From Streptomyces sp. NBC_00224 (GTDB taxonomy: Bacteria > Actinomycetota > Actinomycetes > Streptomycetales > Streptomycetaceae), in contig NZ_CP108106.1 in the NCBI RefSeq assembly GCF_041435195.1, forward strand, positions 5,180,501 through 5,244,500: a stretch of 64,000 bases of DNA, in the 5' to 3' direction. Positions 57,060 through 64,000 of the stretch are shown piece after piece (position 1 is the stretch's first letter; the number at the start of each line of letters is the position of its first letter). Position numbers and translations under genes: made by a program. Under the pieces are notes generated by a model, which saw nothing but the letters and a program-made list of their open reading frames with translations, did not search any database and was not told the DNA's origin.

Positions 57060-59237
57060 GGCTAGCGTCCCCGCGTCCACCCCGAACACCGCCCCGTCCG
57101 GCGCACTCCCGAACACTCGCCCCCCACTCAGCACCGGCGCCCCCAGACTCGCCGCAAACGTGTCGCGGCCCGACGCCATCCGCGGACCGGTCTGCCCGAC
57201 CAGCACACCCCGCCCCGCGTCCACGGCCAGCAGCCGCCCGTCCGAAGCCGTCACGTACACCCGCCCGCCGCCCGCGACCGGCCGCGAGGCACGGGCCGCG
57301 CCCGTCTCCAGCCGCCATAGCTGCGCGCCGCGCCCCGCGTCCACCGCGAGCAGCGACCCGCCCGCCCCGAACACGTACACCGTGTCGCCGTCGACCGTCG
57401 CCTGAGCCTGGTCGACGGGGGCGGGCAGCGGCGTACGGCGTACGGCCCGGGTCGCGGTGTCCAGGCGTACGACCGCCGTCGTGAAGCTGTCGGTGTCCGC
57501 CGCGAGCAGGGCGAGCGCCCCGCCCGCCACCCCGACGGGCCCCAGCGAACCCGGCAGCCGCTTGGTCCAGAGCACCTTGCCGGTGTCCGGCGCGACGGCG
57601 GTGACCAGCGAGGTCGCCGCGTTCTCGGCCACCGACACGGCGTACAGCGCGGTACCGCCGGGCGCCGCCACCCACTGCGCCGTCGCGGCGGCGGGCCGCC
57701 CGTGCCAGCGCTCCTTGCCGGTCGCGCTGTCGAGGCAGCGCACCTCGCCGCTGTCGGCGGTGAACACGACGGACGTGTCGCTGAAGGCGAGTGCCGCGTG
57801 CGCCGGGACCGGGCGGGTCCAGCGCGTGGCGCCGGTCGCCGGGTCGAGCGCGGCCAGGTGGCCCGAGCCCGCCGGCGCCACGAGGACGAGCCCGCCGGAG
57901 ACCCGGGGCTGCCCGTCGTCGGCCACCCGCCCGGTCGCGCCCTTGGCCTTCACCGACCACAGGACGCGGCCGTTCGCCGGATCGAGCCGGGCCGCGGTGA
58001 CGCCGGGTGCGGCGCAGTACAGGGCCCCGCCCGCCCCGGCGAGGGAGCAGGCGGGCATACGGTTCCCGCCCCCGCCGCCCGCGAGCGGCACGGCCCAGGG
58101 CGTGAACGCGGCGGCGCGGCGGGCCTCTTGACCGGTCGGCCCGGTCTGCCGGGCGCCGCCGTCGTCCTCACCCGCTCCCATCCGTACACCCAGCACCCCA
58201 CCCGCGACCACAGCCGCCAGGGCGGCACCGGCGGCGGCCCACCGCAGCGGCCGGCGCGCGCGCCGGGGAGCCGCGGACGGCTCGGCGGCCGCCCGCTTGT
58301 GCGTGGGCACATCGGAGGAACCGTCCTCCTCCCCGCCCGGCCAGGGCCGCCCCGGCACCTTCTCGACCGGGTTGCGGAACCGCTGGGTCGGGATGAAGGC
58401 CTCGGTCCCGTACGCCGCCGAGCGCAGCTCCGCCATCAGCTCGTCCGGCGTGGGCCGGTCCTCGGGCTTCTTGGCGAGACAGCTCCGCAGCAGCGGTACG
58501 AGATCGTCCGGCACCCCGGTCAGATCGGGCTCGTTGTGCACCACCTGGTACGCCACGATGTAGTGGCTCTCGGAGTCGAACGGCCCGTTCCCGGTCGCCG
58601 CGTGCACCAGGACCGCGCCCATCGCGAAGACGTCGGCGGCGGGCCCGACCTCGCGCGGCGACTGGAACTGCTCCGGCGCCATGAACGGCGGGGTGCCGAT
58701 GAGCTTCCCGGTCTCGGTGCGCAGATCGCTGTCGTACGGGCGTGAGATGCCGAAGTCGATGACCTTGGGCCCGTCGGCGGCGAGCAGGACGTTGCTCGGC
58801 TTGAGGTCGCGGTGCACGACCCCGGCGCGATGGATGTCGCGCAGGGCCTCGGCGAGCCCGGCGCCGAGCCGCCGTATCTGAGAGGGGGCGAGGGGGCCGT
58901 TCCGCTTCACTTCCTCGGCGAGGGTGGGCCCGGGGATGTAGAGGGTGGCCATCCAGGGCCGCTCGGCCGTCGGGTCGGCATCGACGACGGACGCGGTGAA
59001 AGCCCCGCTCACCCGCCGCGCGGCCGACACCTCCTGCCGGAACCGCGCCCTGAACTCGGGGTCCTTGGCGTGCTGGGCGTGGACGACCTTGACGGCCAGG
59101 CGCAGGCCGGAGGCGGACGCGGCCAGATGGACCACGCCCATGCCGCCGGTGCCGAGCGTCGACTCCAGCAGGTACTGCCCGGCGTACTCCGGATGCTCTG
59201 CTTCCGGGCCCGGCCCCGTGCTGCGCAGCGGCGGCAT
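57051..59237 (-). CDS. Membrane Ser/Thr protein kinase with PQQ-type beta-propeller
   Basis: The 728-residue product has a Hanks-type kinase domain (residues ~20-275): glycine loop GTGGMGVVHLA, Lys in LAVKVVHA, HRDLKPSNVLL and DFGISRP. A disordered stretch and one membrane helix (PLRWAAAGAALAAVVAGGVLGV, ~330-350) follow. An exported C-terminal region of repeated LDPATGATRW/VDAGRG blades (PQQ-like propeller, ~390-728) comes last. It resembles receptor kinases that sense an extracellular ligand. The ATG at 59237 is the natural start. Its stop codon lies inside the shared terminator. Confidence 0.92.
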   Translation of the reverse strand: MPPLRSTGPGPEAEHPEYAGQYLLESTLGTGGMGVVHLAASASGLRLAVKVVHAQHAKDPEFRARFRQEVSAARRVSGAFTASVVDADPTAERPWMATLYIPGPTLAEEVKRNGPLAPSQIRRLGAGLAEALRDIHRAGVVHRDLKPSNVLLAADGPKVIDFGISRPYDSDLRTETGKLIGTPPFMAPEQFQSPREVGPAADVFAMGAVLVHAATGNGPFDSESHYIVAYQVVHNEPDLTGVPDDLVPLLRSCLAKKPEDRPTPDELMAELRSAAYGTEAFIPTQRFRNPVEKVPGRPWPGGEEDGSSDVPTHKRAAAEPSAAPRRARRPLRWAAAGAALAAVVAGGVLGVRMGAGEDDGGARQTGPTGQEARRAAAFTPWAVPLAGGGGGNRMPACSLAGAGGALYCAAPGVTAARLDPANGRVLWSVKAKGATGRVADDGQPRVSGGLVLVAPAGSGHLAALDPATGATRWTRPVPAHAALAFSDTSVVFTADSGEVRCLDSATGKERWHGRPAAATAQWVAAPGGTALYAVSVAENAATSLVTAVAPDTGKVLWTKRLPGSLGPVGVAGGALALLAADTDSFTTAVVRLDTATRAVRRTPLPAPVDQAQATVDGDTVYVFGAGGSLLAVDAGRGAQLWRLETGAARASRPVAGGGRVYVTASDGRLLAVDAGRGVLVGQTGPRMASGRDTFAASLGAPVLSGGRVFGSAPDGAVFGVDAGTLAGG

Positions 59238-59375
59238 CGCCCACCCCCGTGTGTTCGTCCCCGAGCGCGACGCTCGGAGCCTAGTCGATGATGCGTGCGA
59301 GACCCGAGGGGCTTGCTAGCCTGCGGGTCGCGTACGCGGCGTACGCACAGTGACGGGTGATGGGGGAGGTCCGAG

Positions 59376-59666
59376 ATGACTGCGGAAGAGCTCGCGGGCG
59401 TGGAGGCCGAGGCGACGACGAGGCGGTACGCGGTGGCACCGGGCGTCCGGGTGAACGTCCGCAGCGGCCCCGGCACGGGATACCCGGTGGTCAAGGTGCT
59501 GCCCGCCGGGGTGAGCGTCCCGATCAACTGCCAGTGCCCCGGAACGACGGTCTCCGGCCCGTACGGGACGACGAACATCTGGGACAACATCGCCAACGGG
59601 CAGTACGTGTCGGACGCGTACGTGAAGACGGGCAGCGACGGTTACGTGGCGGTCCGCTGCGGCTGA
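59376..59666 (+). CDS. Small bacterial SH3-domain protein
   Basis: The 96-residue product is almost entirely one SH3-like fold (VRVNVRSGPGTGYPVVKVLPAGVSVPINCQCPGTTVSG to GYVAVRCG). No signal peptide is visible, so it is either cytoplasmic or exported by another route. Three Cys could pair. Exported SH3_3 proteins often bind cell wall. The ATG at 59376 follows GGGGGAGG closely. It is divergent from the kinase gene, with a 138-bp gap. Confidence 0.8.
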   Translation: MTAEELAGVEAEATTRRYAVAPGVRVNVRSGPGTGYPVVKVLPAGVSVPINCQCPGTTVSGPYGTTNIWDNIANGQYVSDAYVKTGSDGYVAVRCG

Positions 59667-59712
59667 GGCCGCTTCTCGCGGCCCTTCTCGCGGCCGGGGG
59701 ATAATCAAGCCC

Positions 59713-60198
59713 ATGAGCGACCAGAACGGCAATGGCGGGGGCGGCCCCGAGCCCGAGCCCATCCGTTTCTTCGGCACGACGTGGGTCGGCCACGACAACG
59801 GCTACGGCCTGCGCCGCGCCGGGGTGGCGATCGGCGCCCTGGCCGCGGCGGTGGCGGCGTGCTTCGTGCTGCGCTTCGCGTACGAAGGCCTCCAGATCGC
59901 GGACACCGGCAGCTTCGTGACCGTCCTGGTCGTGGTGATGTTCGCGGTGTGCAGCGCGATGGCGTTCCGCAAGACCTGGGAGGGCTTCGGCGCGCGCCCC
60001 ACGGACCCGGAGAGAGAACGCTCCCTCCAGGGCCTGAAGGCGATCGGCTTCGTGGGCTCCCTCCTGGCCTACGCCTTCCGGGCCTTCCGGGAAGCCCCCG
60101 GCGAATCCCTCCACCGCAAGGAGTACGAGGAAGCGCTGAAGCGCTACGAACGCCGCAAGGGAAACCCAGCAACCCGAAAGCGCCCGAAGCGCAAGTAG
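59713..60198 (+). CDS. Small membrane protein, two helices, basic tail
   Basis: The 161-residue product has a Gly/Pro-rich N-terminus, two membrane helices (residues ~33-55 and ~66-84) and a long basic C-terminal tail (RKEYEEALKRYERRKGNPATRKRPKRK). I do not recognise a family. It begins 46 bp after the SH3 gene, with GGGGGATAATCAAGCCC upstream, so the two may be cotranscribed. The basic tail is presumably cytoplasmic. Confidence 0.65.
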   Translation: MSDQNGNGGGGPEPEPIRFFGTTWVGHDNGYGLRRAGVAIGALAAAVAACFVLRFAYEGLQIADTGSFVTVLVVVMFAVCSAMAFRKTWEGFGARPTDPERERSLQGLKAIGFVGSLLAYAFRAFREAPGESLHRKEYEEALKRYERRKGNPATRKRPKRK

Positions 60199-60269
60199 TA
60201 CTCGGGCCTGCGGGTTCGGTGGGGGCTGGGACGCCGCAGCCGGAGAACATAGCTCAGCCACAGGCTTTT

Positions 60270-60295
60270 AGGGGCGCGGGGAACTGCGCGACCAG
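60270..60295 (-). repeat. 26-bp intergenic repeat, copy f (inverted)
   Basis: A single copy lies in the 343-bp gap 60199-60541. It is followed by GC-rich hairpin sequence (60325-60425) and then by the promoter of the ABC exporter at 60506. No gene is seen in the gap. Confidence 0.85.
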
Positions 60296-60505
60296 CCACA
60301 GACGACCCGCAGACAAACGGGGCCCGGGGCGCAGCCCCGCTGGGGTCGTGGGGCACAGCCCCAGCAGCCCGCCCCACCCCACACCCCCACCACCCACCCG
60401 GCCGCCCGCCCAGGGCTTTCGGGAAGGGGCGGGGTGGGGAACAAAAAGACAGCACCACCCCACGGCCGCCACGCCGAGCCCCCCCCACGCCCCCCCCCGG
60501 GATCC

Positions 60506-60534
60506 TTGACGCCCAACCCCTCCGCGAGCATTAT
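60506..60534 (+). promoter_or_regulatory. Sigma-70-type promoter of a leaderless ABC gene
   Basis: TTGACG (60506-60511) and CATTAT (60529-60534) are spaced by 17 bp. The expected transcript start is about 7 bp downstream, at the ATG at 60542, so the mRNA is probably leaderless. Confidence 0.75.
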
Positions 60535-60541
60535 TCAACAC

Positions 60542-61405
60542 ATGATGAATTACGAGCCCAGGACCCCGGACCCCCCGGACCCCCCGGAAAACAAGGGCAC
60601 CCCAAACAACCCCACCCCCGCCATCACCGCCCAAGCCCTAACGGTCACCCGAGGCCCCCACCCCGTACTCCGCGACCTCAACTTCACCACCCCCCAGGCC
60701 CGCATCACCGGCCTCCTAGGCCCCTCCGGCTGCGGCAAATCCACCCTGATGCGGTCCATCGTCGGCACCCAGGCCAAGGTCTCCGGCACCCTCACCGTCC
60801 TCGGCCACCCGGCCGGCACCCCGGCCCTGCGGCCCCTGGTCGGGTACGTCACGCAATCACCGTCCGTGTACGACGACTTGACGGTGCGTCAGAACCTGGA
60901 CTACTTCGCCGCCGTGCTCCAGCCGGGCCGCGCCCACCGAGCCGTCCGCGCGACCGCGGTGGAACGGGCCATCACGGACGTCGCCCTCACCACCCACGCC
61001 GACGCCCTCGCGGGCCGCCTCTCCGGCGGCCAGCGCAGCCGCGTCTCGCTCGCGGTCGCCCTGCTCGGCACCCCCGAACTGCTCGTCCTCGACGAGCCGA
61101 CCGTCGGCCTCGACCCCGTCCTGCGCCGCGACCTGTGGAACCTCTTCCACACCATCGCCGCCGAACGCGGCACCACGATCCTGGTCTCCTCGCACGTCAT
61201 GGACGAGGCCGAGCGCTGCCACAGCCTGCTCCTGATGCGGGACGGCCGGATCCTGGCCGAGGACACCCCGGCCGCCCTCCGCACCCGTACCGGCGCGGCC
61301 ACGGTCGAGGAAGCCTTCCTCACCCTCGTGGACGAGGCCGACCTCGAAGACCTCGAAGACCTCGACGGCCGCACCCCGCTCCCCGAGAGGGAGGCTGCGC
61401 GATGA
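60542..61405 (+). CDS. ABC exporter ATP-binding protein
   Basis: The 287-residue ATPase has Walker A GPSGCGKSTL (~residue 63), the signature LSGGQRSRVSL, Walker B LLVLDEPTVGLDP and the switch His in VSSHVMDEAERC. It belongs to the DrrA/daunorubicin-resistance type that energises ABC-2 permeases, here encoded next. The N-terminal ~25 residues are Pro/Asn rich. The first ATG at 60542 is immediately followed by a second ATG at 60545. Its stop overlaps the start of the permease gene. Confidence 0.9.
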   Translation: MMNYEPRTPDPPDPPENKGTPNNPTPAITAQALTVTRGPHPVLRDLNFTTPQARITGLLGPSGCGKSTLMRSIVGTQAKVSGTLTVLGHPAGTPALRPLVGYVTQSPSVYDDLTVRQNLDYFAAVLQPGRAHRAVRATAVERAITDVALTTHADALAGRLSGGQRSRVSLAVALLGTPELLVLDEPTVGLDPVLRRDLWNLFHTIAAERGTTILVSSHVMDEAERCHSLLLMRDGRILAEDTPAALRTRTGAATVEEAFLTLVDEADLEDLEDLDGRTPLPEREAAR

Positions 61406-62190
61406 CCACCCCCGCGAGCACGCCACCCACAGCCACCGGCCGAACCCCCGCCCTGAGCCCCGGCCGCACCCTCGCCACCGCCGCCCGCGTCCTGCGTCAG
61501 CTCCGCCACGACCCCCGCACCATCGCGCTGATGCTCCTCGTACCGGTCGTGATGATCACCCTGCTGCGGTACGTGTTCGACGCCTCGCCCCGCACCTTCG
61601 ACAGCATCGGCGCGTCCCTGCTCGGCATCTTCCCGCTGATCACGATGTTCCTGGTGACGTCGATCGCCACCCTGCGCGAACGCACCTCGGGCACCCTCGA
61701 ACGGCTCCTCGCCATGCCACTCGGCAAGGGCGACCTCATCGCGGGCTACGCCCTCGCCTTCGGCCTGCTCGCCATCGTCCAGTCCGCCCTGGCCACCGGC
61801 CTCTCCGTCTGGCTCCTGGGCCTGGACGTCCTGGGCTCCCCGTGGCTGCTCCTCCTGGTGGCCCTGCTCGACGCGCTCCTGGGCACGGCCCTCGGCCTGT
61901 TCGTCTCGGCCTTCGCGGCCTCCGAGTACCAGGCGGTCCAGTTCATGCCGGCCGTGATCTTCCCCCAGCTGCTGCTCTGCGGCCTGTTCACCCCGCGCGA
62001 GTCCATGCAGCCCGCCCTGCGTGCCGTCTCGAACGTGCTGCCCATGTCGTACGCGGTCGACGCGATGACGCAGATCCTCCACCACCCCGACCCGACCACC
62101 GCGTTCGTACGCGACACCCTGATCGTCGCCGCCTGCGCACTCCTGGTCCTGGCCCTGGGCGCGGCAACGCTCCGCCGCCGCACCGCGTGA
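61402..62190 (+). CDS. ABC-2 type exporter permease
   Basis: The 262-residue permease has six membrane helices and the ABC-2 motif FPLITMFLVTSIATLRERTSGTLERLLAMPL. The C-terminal part contains GLFTPRESMQPALRAVSNVLPMSYAVDAM, typical of DrrB-like exporters. It forms the channel for the ATPase encoded upstream and probably exports a lipophilic compound. The start ATG overlaps the previous stop by ATGA and follows GAGGGAGG. Confidence 0.9.
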   Translation: MTTPASTPPTATGRTPALSPGRTLATAARVLRQLRHDPRTIALMLLVPVVMITLLRYVFDASPRTFDSIGASLLGIFPLITMFLVTSIATLRERTSGTLERLLAMPLGKGDLIAGYALAFGLLAIVQSALATGLSVWLLGLDVLGSPWLLLLVALLDALLGTALGLFVSAFAASEYQAVQFMPAVIFPQLLLCGLFTPRESMQPALRAVSNVLPMSYAVDAMTQILHHPDPTTAFVRDTLIVAACALLVLALGAATLRRRTA

Positions 62191-62307
62191 AGCACGTACG
62201 GAACACGGCCCGGCACCCCGTACCGCTCCTCGGACACCCCACCCCCCACACCCCGCACGGTGCGAGGATGACGACGTCAGACCCCGCACCACCCGGAGGG
62301 TGACCGC

Positions 62308-63117
62308 ATGACCCACACCGTCGCAGTCCTCGGCACCGGCAAGATCGGCGAAGCCCTCCTGAGCGGGATGATCCGCGCCGGCTGGAACCCCGCGAACCTC
62401 CTGGTCACCACCCGTCGCCCGGAACGCGCGGAGGAACTCCGTACTCGTTACGGCGTCGAGTCCGTCACCAACGCCGAAGCCGCCAAGCGCGCCGACACCC
62501 TGATCCTCGCCGTGAAGCCCCAGGACATGGGTCGCCTGCTCGACGAGCTCGCCCCCCACGTCACCCCCGACCGCCTGGTCATCAGCGCCGCCGCCGGCAT
62601 CCCCACCGCGTTCATCGAGGAACGGCTCGCGGCGAACACCCCGGTCGTCCGCGTCATGCCGAACACCCCCGTGCTCGTCGACGAGGGCATGTCCGTCATC
62701 AGCGCCGGCAGCCACGCGACCCCGACCCACCTCGCCCACACCGAGGAGATCTTCGGCGGCGTCGGCAAGACCCTGCGCGTCCCCGAGTCCCAGCAGGACG
62801 CGGCCACCGCACTCTCCGGCTCGGGCCCGGCGTACTTCTACTACCTGGTCGAGGCGATGACCGACGCCGGCATCCTGCTCGGCCTGCCGCGCGCCCAGGC
62901 CCACGACCTGATCGTGCAGGCAGCCATCGGCGCCGCCGTGATGCTCCGCGACAGCGGTGAACACCCGGTCAAGCTCCGCGAGGCGGTCACCTCCCCGGCG
63001 GGCACCACGATCAGCGCGATCCGCGAGCTGGAGAACCACGGCGTACGAGCCGCCCTGATCGCGGCCCTGGAAGCCGCCCGCGACCGCAGCCGAGAGCTGG
63101 CCTCGGGCAACGGCTGA
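62308..63117 (+). CDS. proC: Pyrroline-5-carboxylate reductase
   Basis: The 269-residue enzyme reduces pyrroline-5-carboxylate to proline, the last step of proline synthesis. It has the NADPH-binding VAVLGTGKIGEALLSGMI, VRVMPNTPVLVDEGMSVIS, and the C-terminal dimer helix motif ALSGSGPAYFYYLVEAMTDAGILLGLPRAQA with VTSPAGTTISAIRELE. The ATG at 62308 follows GGAGGG. It lies 117 bp after the exporter genes and is probably transcribed separately. Confidence 0.96.
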   Translation: MTHTVAVLGTGKIGEALLSGMIRAGWNPANLLVTTRRPERAEELRTRYGVESVTNAEAAKRADTLILAVKPQDMGRLLDELAPHVTPDRLVISAAAGIPTAFIEERLAANTPVVRVMPNTPVLVDEGMSVISAGSHATPTHLAHTEEIFGGVGKTLRVPESQQDAATALSGSGPAYFYYLVEAMTDAGILLGLPRAQAHDLIVQAAIGAAVMLRDSGEHPVKLREAVTSPAGTTISAIRELENHGVRAALIAALEAARDRSRELASGNG

Positions 63118-63127
63118 GCCACTCCCT

Positions 63128-63643
63128 CTATTGGTCCCGCCGTCGCCACCGCACGGAGGCGACGGCGGCGCCCCCACCCACCAGCAGGACGGACGCCCCC
63201 GCCACCAGCGCGGCGGCCCCGACGGGCGCCCCTTCGGCCACCTCACGGGCGGCCCGCAGGGGATCACCGGAGGATGCGACAGCATCCGCGCCCACCACTC
63301 GATACGTGCTCTCCACTCCGTACGAACCCGTCTCACCCCGCGCCGCCGCGTTCCGGGCGAGCGGCGCCCGTACGGAGTGGAGCTGCTCCGCATATAGACA
63401 CGAGTCGCGGAGCAGCCGTTCCAGCCGATCAGCCTCGGCCCGCGACACCTCGTCCCCGCACTGCCGCAGCCGGTCGATCTCGCCGCGCGTCTCACGGTTG
63501 ACGGCATCGACCATGCGCGCGCGGACGCGCGCGACCCGCTCGTCGCCATCGGCGGCGTACGCGGTCACGGCCCCGACCACGCTCGCGGCGCTCACGACGG
63601 CGGTGACCCCGACAACTCCGGCGACCCGGACAAGACTCCTCAT
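63128..63643 (-). CDS. Exported membrane-anchored protein of unknown function
   Basis: The 171-residue product has an N-terminal signal or membrane helix (residues ~5-30, ending AVTAYAADG), a helical charged domain with two Cys (RLRQCGDEV, RDSCLYAEQL), and a C-terminal membrane helix (VGAAALVAGASVLLVGGGAAVASVRW) with basic end. This looks like an extracytoplasmic helical domain held by two anchors. The ATG at 63643 follows GAGGAG-like AGGAGTC. It is convergent with proC. No family is recognised. Confidence 0.7.
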   Translation of the reverse strand: MRSLVRVAGVVGVTAVVSAASVVGAVTAYAADGDERVARVRARMVDAVNRETRGEIDRLRQCGDEVSRAEADRLERLLRDSCLYAEQLHSVRAPLARNAAARGETGSYGVESTYRVVGADAVASSGDPLRAAREVAEGAPVGAAALVAGASVLLVGGGAAVASVRWRRRDQ

Positions 63644-63741
63644 GCAGCCCAAACTAGGCGCGCACCCACCCGCCCCAGATCGGCCGTCCTGCCACCCCTT
63701 CCTCGGCCGAAAGAACCAGCCAGACGGCCTCCGGGCCGGGG

Positions 63742-63770
63742 TTGACACGCACTTGGCCCGTACGTAGTGT
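63742..63770 (+). promoter_or_regulatory. Strong sigma-70 (HrdB-type) promoter
   Basis: TTGACA (63742-63747) and TAGTGT (63765-63770) are separated by exactly 17 bp. It points rightward, toward the probable rRNA leader. Confidence 0.75.
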
Positions 63771-63925
63771 TCTCCGAGTTGTCCGACGTGAGCGCCGACT
63801 CCGGTCGGTCCCCGGACAGCCATTCCGCACCAACCACTTGATCCGAACGGCGATCACCGCTGTTTCGTTTTTCGTGCGCTTTTGCGAAATGAGGAATCCG
63901 CGTTCGATAAGGACGCGGCCCCCGA

Positions 63926-64000
63926 TTGGATCGGGGGCGAGGATTCCGCTAAAGTCTCACTCGTCGGAACGGCCGAACAGCCGGGAAGACAAACCGACTT
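63926..64000 (+). promoter_or_regulatory. Probable rRNA operon promoter and leader start
   Basis: TTGGAT (63926-63931) and TAAAGT (63950-63955) are spaced by 18 bp. The sequence after it (TCTCACTCGTCGGAACGGCC and on to the edge) matches, from memory, the conserved leader upstream of Streptomyces 16S rRNA genes. The rRNA itself lies beyond the window. Apart from these promoters, 63644-64000 holds no gene. Confidence 0.65.

Noticed and set aside
63137..63168. Hairpin after proC as a terminator.
   Set aside because: An 11-bp stem exists but it lies inside the convergent gene's coding end and has no T-run, so its role is uncertain.

Overview
The window reads as chromosomal DNA of a Streptomyces or a very close actinobacterial relative. 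G+C is very high, with G or C at almost every third codon position, and GTG starts are frequent. It carries the sigE-cseA-cseB-cseC envelope-stress cassette, lsr2, clpC with a ClgR-type box, disA-radA, and a NAD/CoA gene cluster. From memory, the gene order resembles the SCO3337-SCO3400 part of the S. coelicolor core chromosome; this was not computed.

Layout. 1-9.5 kb: an MFS exporter cut by the left edge, an MprF/LysX-like lipid aminoacyltransferase, an Ag85-like esterase, a glycine-betaine/choline (OpuC type) ABC importer and a coiled-coil membrane protein. 9.5-18.3 kb: a NuoD-like protein with a complex-I-assembly-type methyltransferase, a NarL-type two-component pair, ArsR-type regulators and a threonine-aldolase-like enzyme. 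18.4-23.8 kb: one tight operon (DUF2520 reductase, panC, nadB, nadC, coaX) for pantothenate/CoA and NAD synthesis. 24.1-30.2 kb: two small proteins, a BlaI-type regulator, a GNAT acetyltransferase (argA type), lsr2, an SCO3374-type protein and clpC.

30.2-36.6 kb is the accessory part: two translationally coupled paralogous NACHT (STAND) ATPases with LRR-like C-termini. One carries an intact trypsin-like protease domain and the other an N-terminal helical domain. They are candidate anti-phage or cell-suicide NLR-like proteins. Their promoter carries two DevR/OsdR-like palindromes placed over the -35 region. This is the best candidate for an undescribed system in the window.

36.9-46.9 kb: a secreted M23 peptidase, a TetR/MFS efflux pair with a large operator, a repeat-rich gap, the sigE-cse cassette, mutY, a PAP2 phosphatase and a linker-rich membrane protein. 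47.1-57 kb: disA, radA, a predicted sigma/anti-sigma/BACON fusion, a Cys-rich protein, a Ppx/GppA phosphatase, a sugar-phosphate-isomerase-like protein, a TetR regulator and ilvD. 57-63.6 kb: a receptor-like Ser/Thr kinase with a PQQ-type propeller, small proteins, an ABC-2 exporter and proC. The last ~250 bp resemble the promoter and leader region of a Streptomyces rRNA operon, so a 16S gene is expected just past the right edge.

Six intergenic sites carry the same 26-bp repeat, as single or facing inverted copies. Several genes appear to be leaderless.
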